Positions 25,901-37,500 of a DNA stretch of 64,000 nucleotides are shown here, piece after piece. Below the pieces are notes generated by a model. That model worked only from the letters and a program-made list of their open reading frames with translations, did not search any database and was not told where the DNA came from. This DNA comes from Arenicola marina. Taxonomy: Eukaryota > Annelida > Polychaeta > Arenicolidae. The first letter of the stretch is position 1, and every line of letters begins with the position of its first letter. The stretch spans positions 3,690,827 to 3,754,826 of the forward strand of contig OZ025264.1 in NCBI GenBank assembly GCA_964019135.1. The letters are read 5' to 3'. A program made the position numbers and the translations under genes.

Positions 25901-28060
25901 ACACCTCCCTATATACTATCATCCACCCTCCCACCTCAGTCACCCCACCCTACTCTACACCTCCCTATATACTATCATCCACCCTCCCACCTCAATCACC
26001 CCACCCCACTCTACACCTCCCTATATACTATCATCCACCCTCCCACCTCAATCACCCCACCCCACTCTACACCTCCTTATATACTATCATCCACCCTCCC
26101 ACCTCAGTCACCCCACCCTACTATACACCTCCCTATATACTATCATCCACCCTCCCACCTCAATCACCCCACCCCACTCTACACCTCCCTATATAATATC
26201 ATCCACCCTCCCACCTCAATCACCCCACCCCACTCTACACCTCCCTATCTACTATCATCCACCCTCCCACCTCAGTCACCGCACCCCACTCTACACCTCC
26301 CTATGTACTATCATCCACCCTCCCACCTCCATCACCCCACCCCACTCTACACCTCCCTATATACTATCATCCACCCTCCCACCTCAGTCACGCCACCCCA
26401 CTCTACACCTCCCCATATACTATCATCCACCCTCCCACCTCAGTCACGCCACCCCACTCTACACCTCCCTATATACTATCATCCACCCTCCCACCTCAGT
26501 CACCCCACCCCACTCTACACCTTCCTATATAATATCATCCACCCTCCCACCTCAATCACCCCACCCCACTCTACACCTTCCTATATACTATCATCCACCC
26601 TCCCACCTCAATCACCCCACCCCACTCTACACCTCCCTATATACTATCATCCACCCTCCCACCTCAGTCACCCCACCCCACTCTACACCTCCCTATATAC
26701 TATCATCCACCCTCCCACCTCAGTCACCCCACCCCACTCTACACCTCCCTATGTACTATCATCCACCCTCCCACCTCCATCACCCCACCCCACTCTACAC
26801 CTCCCTATATACTATCATCCACCTACCCACCTCAGTCACCCCACCCCACTCTACACCTCCCTATATACTATCATCCACCCTCTCACCTCAGTCACCCCAC
26901 CCCACTCTACTATCATCCACCCTCCCACCTCAGTCACCCCACCCCACTCTACACCTCCCTATATACTATCATCCACCCTCCCACCTCAGTCACCCCACCC
27001 CACTCTACACCTCCCTATATACTATCATCCACCCTCCCACCTCAGTCACCCCACCTCACTCTACACCTCCCTATATACTATCATCCACCCTCCCACCTCA
27101 GTCACCCCACCCCACTCTACTATCATCCACCCTCCCACCTCAGTCACCCCACCCCACTCTACACCTCCCTATATACTATCATCCACCCTCCCACCTCAGT
27201 CACCCCACCCCACTCTACACCTCCCTATATACTATCATCCACCCTCCCACCTCAATCACCCCACCCCACTCTACACCTCCCTATATACTATCATCCACCC
27301 TCCCACCTCAGTCACCCCACCCCACTCTACACCTCCCTATCTACTATCATCCACCCTCCCACCTCAGTCACCCCACCCCACTCTACTATCATCCACCCTC
27401 CCACCTCAGTCACCCCACCCCACTCTACTATCATCCACCCTCCCACCTCAGTCACCCCACCCCACTCTACACCTCCCTATATACTATCATCCACCCTCCC
27501 ACCTCAGTCACCCCACCCCACTCTACACCTCCCTATATACTATCATCCACCCTCCCACCTCAGTCACCCCACCCCACTCTACACCTCCCTATATACTATC
27601 ATCCACCCTCCCACCTCAGTCACCCCACCCCACTCTACACCTCCCTATATACTATCATCCACCCTCCCACCTCAGTCACCCCACCCCACTCTACACCACC
27701 CTATATACTATCATCCACCCTCCCACCTCAGTCACCGCACCCCACTCTACACCCTCCTATATACTATCATCCACCCTCCCACCTCAGTCACCCCACCTCA
27801 CTCTACACCTCCCTATATACTATCATCCACCCTCCCACCTCAGTCACCCCACCCCACTCTACACCTCCCTATCTACTATCATCCACCCTCCCACCTCAGT
27901 CACCCCACCCCACTCTACACCTCTCTATATACTATCATCCACCCTCCCACCTCAGTCACCCCACCTCACTCTACACCTCCCTATATACTATCATCCACCC
28001 TCCCACCTCAGTCACCCCCCCCCCCACTCTACACCTCCCTATATACTATCATCCACTATC
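19990..28060 (+). repeat. 56-bp satellite, about 145 units, ending ~150 bp before SMPD1 copy 1
   Basis: Unit: ctatatactatcatccaccc + tcccacctcagtcaccccac + cccactctacacctcc, period 56 bp (for example 20708 and 20764), with shortened units lacking the acacctccctatatac part. Higher-order structure: diagnostic units recur at an offset of 2660 bp (22081/24741; 22299/24959; 24091/26751). The period is not a multiple of 3, so long frames read all three phases in turn; their Pro/His/Thr/Ser-rich translations are artefacts. Confidence 0.97.
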
Positions 28061-28209
28061 CCCCACTCCTAATTATCCCCCTCCTTCAACCCCCCCCCCC
28101 CCCCGGTCCGGCTAGTAAAACACGCCCGATGGGCGGTCGCCTAAGATATGAGCAGGGCCCAAGCTCGCGGCCTCACTGTCGGCTATCAGAGCCAGGTAAC
28201 CAGCCCAGC

Positions 28210-28521
28210 ATGACACTGACCCCTAGAATAGGCGTATTTTACGCACTTTATGTCACTGTCTGCGTGAGTTGTGTCGCTTTGTCTGATGCCTACTCGTACG
28301 GTAACGTCGACGCCGACGTCGACGCCAAGTATGACTGCGCCATGGCAGAGGGGACGAGTCGGATACTGACGCAAGCGGGCCGCCAGGCAGGCGCCATCAT
28401 CACTCAGATCCTGACGGAGTCTACCATCGATGAGGAGACTCGTATGGCCGTGACGGTAGAGACCCTGGACCAACTCCGAGATGTCCCCGCCAACGTGTCC
28501 GAGGGATGCCGCGGGTGTCTG
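28210..28521 (+). CDS. SMPD1: SMPD1 copy 1 exon 1 (signal peptide, start of saposin-B)
   Basis: Starts MTLTPRIG with a hydrophobic signal segment ending near LSDA and closes with NVSEGCRGCL. It ends phase 0 at donor gtcagt (28522), the same sequence and phase as copy 2 exon 1. This is the first of about 100 copies of that donor; use of a later one would lengthen the exon. Confidence 0.87.
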
Positions 28522-31500
28522 GTCAGTACTCTGTCTCCTTACTCCCGATCACTGTGCTGTATAACTGTACTTACTGTGGCCTATGTCCCCGCCAACGTGT
28601 CCGAGAGATGCCGCGGGTGTCTGGTCAGTACTATGTCTCCTTACTCCCGATCACTGTGCTGTATAACTGTACTTACTGTGGCCTATGTCCCCGCCAACGT
28701 GTCCGAGAGATGCCGCGGGTGTCTGGTCAGTACGCTGTCTCCTTACTCCCGATCACTGTGCTGTATAACTGTACTTACTGTGTCCTATGTCCCCGCCAAC
28801 GTGTCCGTGAGATGCCGCGGGTGTCTGGTCAGTACTCTGTCTCCTTACTCCCGATCACTGCTGTATAACTGTACTTACTGTGTCCTATGTCCTCGCCAAC
28901 GTGTCCGAGAGATGCCGCGGGTGTCTGGTCAGTACTCTGTCTCCTTACTCCCGATCACTGTGCTGTATAACTGTACTTACTGTGCCCTATGTCCCCGCCA
29001 ACGTGTCCGAAAGATGCCGCGGGTGTCTGGTCAGTACGCTGTCTCCTTACTCCCGATCACTGTGCTGCATAACTGTACTTACTGTGTCCTATGTCCCCGC
29101 CAACGTGTCCGAGGGATGCCGCGGGTGTCTGGTCAGTACTCTGTCTCCTTACTCCCGATCACTGTGCTGTATAACTGTACTTACTGTGTCCTATGTCCCC
29201 GCCAACGTGTCCGAGGGATGCCGTGGGTGTCTGGTCAGTACTCTGTCTCCTTACTCCCGATCACTGTGCTGTATAACTGTACTTACTGTGTCCTATGTCC
29301 CCGCCAACGTGTCCGAGGGATGCCGCGGGTGTCTGGTCAGTACTCTGTCTCCTTACTCCCGATCACTGTGCTGTATAACTGTACTTACTGTGTCCTATGT
29401 CCCCGCCAACGTGTCCGAGAGATGCCGCGGGTGTCTGGTCAGTACTATGTCTCCTTACTCCCGATCACTGTGCTGTATAACTGTACTTACTGTGCCCTAT
29501 GTCCCCGCCAACGTGTCCGAGAGATGCCGCGGGTGTCTGGTCAGTACGCTGTCTCCTTACTCCCGATCACTGTGCTGTATAACTGTACTTACTGTGTCCT
29601 ATGTCCCCGCCAACGTGTCCGAGAGATGCCGCGGGTGTCTGGTCAGTACGCTGTCTCCTTACTCCCGATCACTGTGCTGTATAACTGTACTTACTGTGTC
29701 CTATGTCCCCGCCAACGTGTCCGAGGGATGCCGTGGGTGTCTGGTCAGTACGCTGTCTCCTTACTCCCGATCACTGTGCTGTATAACTGTACTTACTGTG
29801 TCCTATGTCCCCGCCAACGTGTCCGAGGGATGCCGCGGGTGTCTGGTCAGTACTATGTCTCCTTACTCCCGATCACTGTGCTGTATAACTGTACTTACTG
29901 TGTCCTATGTCCCCGCCAACGTGTCCGAGGGATGCCGTGGGTGTCTGGTCAGTACGCTGTCTCCTTACTCCCGATCACTGTGCTGTATAACTGTACTTAC
30001 TGTGTCCTATGTCCCCGCCAACGTGTCCGAGGGATGCCGTGGGTGTCTGGTCAGTACGCTGTCTCCTTACTCCCGATCACTGTGCTGTATAACTGTACTT
30101 ACTGTGTCCTATGTCCCCGCCAACGTGTCCGAGGGATGCCGCGGGTGTCTGGTCAGTACTCTGTCTCCTTACTCCCGATCACTGTGCTGTATAACTGTAC
30201 TTACTGTGTCCTATGTCCCCGCCAACGTGTCCGAGGGATGCCGTGGGTGTCTGGTCAGTACGCTGTCTCCTTACTCCCGATCACTGTGCTGTATAACTGT
30301 ACTTACTGTGTCCTATGTCCCCGCCAACGTGTCCGAGGGATGCCGCGGGTGTCTGGTCAGTACTCTGTCTCCTTACTCCCGATCACTGTGCTGTATAACT
30401 GTACTTACTGTGTCCTATGTCCCCGCCAACGTGTCCGAGGGATGCCGTGGGTGTCTGGTCAGTACGCTGTCTCCTTACTCCCGATCACTGTGCTGTATAA
30501 CTGTACTTACTGTGTCCTATGTCCCCGCCAACGTGTCCGAGGGATGCCGCGGGTGTCTGGTCAGTACTCTGTCTCCTTACTCCCGATCACTGTGCTGTAT
30601 AACTGTACTTACTGTGTCCTATGTCCCCGCCAACGTGTCCGAGGGATGCCGCGGGTGTCTGGTCAGTACGCTGTCTCCTTACTCCCGATCACTGTGCTGT
30701 ATAACTGTACTTACTGTGTCCTATGTCCCCGCCAACGTGTCCGAGGGATGCCGTGGGTGTCTGGTCAGTACGCTGTCTCCTTACTCCCGATCACTGTGCT
30801 GTATAACTGTACTTACTGTGTCCTATGTCCCCGCCAACGTGTCCGAGGGATGCCGTGGGTGTCTGGTCAGTACGCTGTCTCCTTACTCCCGATCACTGTG
30901 CTGTATAACTGTACTTACTGTGGCCTATGTCCCCGCCAACGTGTCCGAGGGATGCCGCGGGTGTCTGGTCAGTACTCTGTCTCCTTACTCCCGATCACTG
31001 TGCTGTATAACTGTACTTACTGTGTCCTATGTCCCCGCCAACGTGTCCGAGGGATGCCGTGGGTGTCTGGTCAGTACGCTGTCTCCTTACTCCCGATCAC
31101 TGTGCTGTATAACTGTACTTACTGTGTCCTATGTCCCCGCCAACGTGTCCGAGAGATGCCGCGGGTGTCTGGTCAGTACGCTGTCTCCTTACTCCCGATC
31201 ACTGCTGTATAACTGTACCTACTGTGTCCTATGTCCCCGCCAACGTGTCCGAGAGATGCCGCGGGTGTCTGGTCAGTACTCTGTCTCCTTACTCCCGATC
31301 ACTGTGCTGTATAACTGTACTTACTGTGTCCTATGTCCCCGCCAACGTGTCCGTGAGATGCCGCGGGTGTCTGGTCAGTACTCTGTCTCCTTAATCCCGA
31401 TCACTGTGCTGTATAACTGTACTTACTGTGGCCTATGTCCCCGCCAACGTGTCCGAGAGATGCCGCGGGTGTCTGGTCAGTACGCTGTCTCCTTACTCCC

Positions 31501-34500
31501 GATCACTGTGCTGTATAACTGTACTTACTGTGTCCTATGTCCCCGCCAACGTGTCCGAGAGATGCCGTGGGTGTCTGGTCGGTACTCTGTCTCCTTACTC
31601 CCGATCACTGTGCTGTATAACTGTACTTACTGTGTCCTATGTCCCCGCCAACGTGTCCGAGAGATGCCGCGGGTGTCTGGTCAGTACGCTGTCTCCTTAC
31701 TCCCGATCACTGTGCTGTATAACTGTACTTACTGTGTCCTATGTCCCCGCCAACGTGTCCGAGAGATGCCGTGGGTGTCTGGTCAGTACGCTGTCTCCTT
31801 ACTCCCGATCACTGTGCTGTATAACTGTACTTACTGTGTCCTATGTCCCCGCCAACGTGTCCGAGGGATGCCGCGGGTGTCTGGTCAGTACTCTGTCTCC
31901 TTACTCCCGATCACTGCTGTATAACTGTACTTACTGTGTCCTATGTCCCCGCCAACGTGTCCGAGGGATGCCGTGGGTGTCTGGTCAGTACTCTGTCTCC
32001 TTACTCCCGATCACTGTGCTGTATAACTGTACTTACTGTGTCCTATGTCCCCGCCAACGTGTCCGAGAGATGCCGTGGGTGTCTGGTCAGTACGCTGTCT
32101 CCTTACTCCCGATCACTGTGCTGTATAACTGTACTTACTGTGGCCTATGTCCCCGCCAACGTGTCCGAGAGATGCCGCGGGTGTCTGGTCAGTACGCTGT
32201 CTCCTTACTCCCGATCACTGTGCTGTATAACTGTACTTACTGTGTCCTATGTCCCCGCCAACGTGTCCGAGAGATGCCGTGGGTGTCTGGTCGGTACTCT
32301 GTCTCCTTACTCCCGATCACTGTGCTGTATAACTGTACTTACTGTGTCCTATGTCCCCGCCAACGTGTCCGAGAGATGCCGCGGGTGTCTGGTCAGTACG
32401 CTGTCTCCTTACTCCCGATCACTGTGCTGTATAACTGTACTTACTGTGTCCTATGTCCCCGCCAACGTGTCCGAGAGATGCCGTGGGTGTCTGGTCAGTA
32501 CGCTGTCTCCTTACTCCCGATCACTGTGCTGTATAACTGTACTTACTGTGTCCTATGTCCCCGCCAACGTGTCCGAGAGATGCCGCGGGTGTCTGGTCAG
32601 TACGCTGTCTCCTTACTCCCGATCACTGTGCTGTATAACTGTACTTACTGTGTCCTATGTCCCCGCCAACGTGTCCGAGGGATGCCGTGGGTGTCTGGTC
32701 AGTACTCTGTCTCCTTACTCCCGATCACTGTGCTGTATAACTGTACTTACTGTGTCCTATGTCCCCGCCAACGTGTCCGAGGGATGCCGCGGGTGTCTGG
32801 TCAGTACTCTGTCTCCTTACTCCCGATCACTGTGCTGTATAACTGTACTTACTGTGTCCTATGTCCCCGCCAACGTGTCCGAGGGATGCCGCGGGTGTCT
32901 GGTCAGTACTCTGTCTCCTTACTCCCGATCACTGTGCTGTATAACTGTACTTACTGTGTCCTATGTCCCCGCCAACGTGTCCGAGGGATGCCGCGGGTGT
33001 CTGGTCAGTACTCTGTCTCCTTACTCCCGATCACTGTGCTGTATAACTGTACTTACTGTGTCCTATGTCCCCGCCAACGTGTCCGAGGGATGCCGTGGGT
33101 GTCTGGTCAGTACTCTGTCTCCTTACTCCCGATCACTGTGCTGTATAACTGTACTTACTGTGTCCTATGTCCCCGCCAACGTGTCCGAGGGATGCCGCGG
33201 GTGTCTGGTCAGTACTCTGTCTCCTTACTCCCGATCACTGTGCTGTATAACTGTACTTACTGTGTCCTATGTCCCCGCCAACGTGTCCGAGGGATGCCGT
33301 GGGTGTCTGGTCAGTACTCTGTCTCCTTACTCCCGATCACTGTGCTGTATAACTGTACTTACTGTGGCCTATGTCCCCGCCAACGTGTCCGAGAGATGCC
33401 GCGGGTGTCTGGTCAGTACTCTGTCTCCTTACTCCCGATCACTGTGCTGTATAACTGTACTTACTGTGTCCTATGTCCCCGCCAACGTGTCCGAGGGATG
33501 CCGTGGGTGTCTGGTCAGTACTCTGTCTCCTTACTCCCGATCACTGTGCTGTATAACTGTACTTACTGTGTCCTATGTCCCCGCCAACGTGTCCGAGAGA
33601 TGCCGCGGGTGTCTGGTCAGTACTCTGTCTCCTTACTCCCGATCACTGCTGTATAACTGTACTTACTGTGTCCTATGTCCCCGCCAACGTGTCCGAGGGA
33701 TGCCGTGGGTGTCTGGTCAGTACTCTGTCTCCTTACTCCCGATCACTGTGCTGTATAACTGTACTTACTGTGTCCTATGTCCCCGCCAACGTGTCCGAGG
33801 GATGCCGTGGGTGTCTGGTCAGTACTCTGTCTCCTTACTCCCGATCACTGTGCTGTATAACTGTACTTACTGTGTCCTATGTCCCCGCCAACGTGTCCGA
33901 GGGATGCCGTGGGTGTCTGGTCAGTACTCTGTCTCCTTACTCCCGATCACTGTGCTGTATAACTGTACTTACTGTGGCCTATGTCCCCGCCAACGTGTCC
34001 GAGGGATGCCGTGGGTGTCTGGTCAGTACTCTGTCTCCTTACTCCCGATCACTGTGCTGTATAACTGTACTTACTGTGTCCTATGTCCCCGCCAACGTGT
34101 CCGAGGGATGCCGTGGGTGTCTGGTCAGTACGCTGTCTCCTTACTCCCGATCACTGTGCTGTATAACTGTACTTACTGTCTCCTATGTCCCCGCCAACGT
34201 GTCCGTGAGATGCCGCGGGTGTCTGGTCAGTACTCTGTCTCCTTACTCCCGATCACTGTGCTGTATAACTGTACTTACTGTGTCCTATGTCCCCGCCAAC
34301 GTGTCCGAGGGATGCCGCGGGTGTCTGGTCAGTACTCAGTCCCCTTACTCCCGATCACTGTGCTGTATAACTGTACTTACTGTGTCCTATGTCCCCGCCA
34401 ACGTGTCCGAGGGATGCCGCGGGTGTCTGGTCAGTACTATGTCTCCTTACTCCCGATCACTGCTGTATAACTGTACTTACTGTGGCCTATGTCCCCGCCA

Positions 34501-37500
34501 ACGTGTCCGAGAGATGCCGCGGGTGTCTGGTCAGTACTCAGTCCCCTTACTCCCGATCACTGTGCTGTATAACTGTACTTACTGTGTCCTATGTCCCCGC
34601 CAACGTGTCCGAGGGATGCCGCGGGTGTCTGGTCAGTACTATGTCTCCTTACTCCCGATCACTGCTGTATAACTGTACTTACTGTGGCCTATGCCCCCGC
34701 CAACGTGTCCGTGAGATGCCGTGGGTGTCTGGTCAGTACTCTGTCTCCTTACTCCCGATCACTGTGCTGTATAACTGTACTTACTGTGGCCTATGTCCCC
34801 GCCAACGTGTCCGAGGGATGCCGCGGGTGTCTGGTCAGTACTCTGTCTCCTTACTCCCGATCACTGTGCTGTATAACTGTACTTACTGTGTCCTATGTCC
34901 CCGGCAACGTGTCCGAGGGATGCCGCGGGTGTCTGGTCAGTACTCTGTCTCCTTACTCCCGATCACTGTGCTGTATAACTGTACTTACTGTGGCCTATGT
35001 CCCCGCCAACGTGTCCGAGGGATGCCGCGGGTGTCTGGTCAGTACTCTGTCTCCTTAATCCCGATCACTGTGCTGTATAACTGTACTTACTGTGGCCTAT
35101 GTCCCCGCCAACGTGTCCGTGAGATGCCGCGGGTGTCTGGTCAGTACTCTGTCTCCTTACTCCCGACCACTGCTGTATAACTGTACTTACTGTGGCCTAT
35201 GTCCCCGCCAACGTGTCCGAGGGATGCCGCGGGTGTCTGGTCAGTACTCTTGTCTCCTTAATCCCGATCACTGTGCTGTATAACTGTACTTACTGTGTCC
35301 TATGTCCCCGCCAACGTGTCCGAGGGATGCCGTGGGTGTCTGGTCAGTACTCTGTCTCCTTACTCCCGATCACTGTGCTGTATAACTGTACTTACTGTGT
35401 CCTATGTCCCCGCCAACGTGTCCGAGGGATGCCGCGGGTGTCTGGTCAGTACTCTGTCTCCTTACTCCCGATCACTGTGCTGTATAACTGTACTTACTGT
35501 GTCCTATGTCCCCGCCAACGTGTCCGAGGGATGCCGTGGGTGTCTGGTCAGTACTCTGTCTCCTTACTCCCGATCACTGTGCTGTATAACTGTACTTACT
35601 GTGTCCTATGTCCCCGCCAACGTGTCCGAGGGATGCCGCGGGTGTCTGGTCAGTACTCTGTCTCCTTACTCCCGATCACTGTGCTGTATAACTGTACTTA
35701 CTGTGTCCTATGTCCCCGCCAACGTGTCCGTGAGATGCCGCGGGTGTCTGGTCAGTACTCTGTCTCCTTACTCCCGATCACTGTGCTGTATAACTGTACT
35801 TACTGTGTCCTATGTCCCCGCCAACGTGTCCGAGAGATGCCGCGGGTGTCTGGTCAGTACTCTGTCTCCTTACTCCCGATCACTGCTGTATAACTGTACT
35901 TACTGTGTCCTATGTCCCCGCCAACGTGTCCGAGAGATGCCGCGGGTGTCTGGTCAGTACGCTGTCTCCTTACTCCCGATCACTGTGCTGTATAACTGTA
36001 CTTACTGTGTCCTATGTCCCCGCCAACGTGTCCGAGAGATGCCGTGGGTGTCTGGTCAGTACGCTGTCTCCTTACTCCCGATCACTGTGCTGTATAACTG
36101 TACTTACTGTGTCCTATGTCCCCGCCAACGTGTCCGTGAGATGCCGCGGGTGTCTGGTCAGTACTCTGTCTCCTTACTCCCGATCACTGTGCTGTATAAC
36201 TGTACTTACTGTGTCCTATGTCCCCGCCAACGTGTCCGAGAGATGCCGCGGGTGTCTGGTCAGTACGCTGTCTCCTTACTCCCGATCACTGTGCTGTATA
36301 ACTGTACTTACTGTGGCCTATGTCCCCGCCAACGTGTCCGAGGGATGCCGTGGGTGTCTGGTCAGTACGCTGTCTCCTTACTCCCGATCACTGTGCTGTA
36401 TAACTGTACTTACTGTGTCCTATGTCCCCGCCAACGTGTCCGAGGGATGCCGTGGGTGTCTGGTCAGTACTCTGTCTCCTTACTCCCGATCACTGTGCTG
36501 TATAACTGTACTTACTGTGTCCTATGTCCCCGCCAACGTGTCCGAGGGATGCCGCGGGTGTCTGGTCAGTACTCTGTCTCCTTACTCCCGATCACTGTGC
36601 TGTATAACTGTACTTACTGTGTCCTATGTCCCCGCCAACGTGTCCGTGAGATGCCGCGGGTGTCTGGTCAGTACTCTGTCTCCTTACTCCCGATCACTGT
36701 GCTGTATAACTGTACTTACTGTGTCCTATGTCCCCGCCAACGTGTCCGAGAGATGCCGCGGGTGTCTGGTCAGTACTCTGTCTCCTTACTCCCGATCACT
36801 GCTGTATAACTGTACTTACTGTGTCCTATGTCCCCGCCAACGTGTCCGAGAGATGCCGCGGGTGTCTGGTCAGTACGCTGTCTCCTTACTCCCGATCACT
36901 GTGCTGTATAACTGTACTTACTGTGTCCTATGTCCCCGCCAACGTGTCCGAGAGATGCCGTGGGTGTCTGGTCAGTACGCTGTCTCCTTACTCCCGATCA
37001 CTGTGCTGTATAACTGTACTTACTGTGTCCTATGTCCCCGCCAACGTGTCCGTGAGATGCCGCGGGTGTCTGGTCAGTACTCTGTCTCCTTACTCCCGAT
37101 CACTGTGCTGTATAACTGTACTTACTGTGTCCTATGTCCCCGCCAACGTGTCCGAGAGATGCCGCGGGTGTCTGGTCAGTACGCTGTCTCCTTACTCCCG
37201 ATCACTGTGCTGTATAACTGTACTTACTGTGGCCTATGTCCCCGCCAACGTGTCCGAGGGATGCCGTGGGTGTCTGGTCAGTACGCTGTCTCCTTACTCC
37301 CGATCAGTGTGCTGTATAACTGTACTTACTGTGACCTATGTCCCCGCCAACGTGTCCGAGGGATGCCGCGGGTGTCTGGTCAGTACTCTGTCTCCTTACT
37401 CCCGATCACTGTGCTGTATAACTGTACTTACTGTGGCCTATGTCCCCGCCAACGTGTCCGTGAGATGCCGCGGGTGTCTGGTCAGTACTCTGTCTCCTTA

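Noticed and set aside
19483-28115. Several Pro/Ser/Thr/His-rich frames up to 701 codons
   Set aside because: Translations of the 56-bp satellite; the three phases of the same unit appear in rotation, which is expected from a 56-bp period and not from a protein.
28129-28209. Upstream in-frame ATG for SMPD1 copy 1
   Set aside because: Adds a polar 27-residue leader before a good signal peptide; the ATG at 28210 matches the layout of copy 2.
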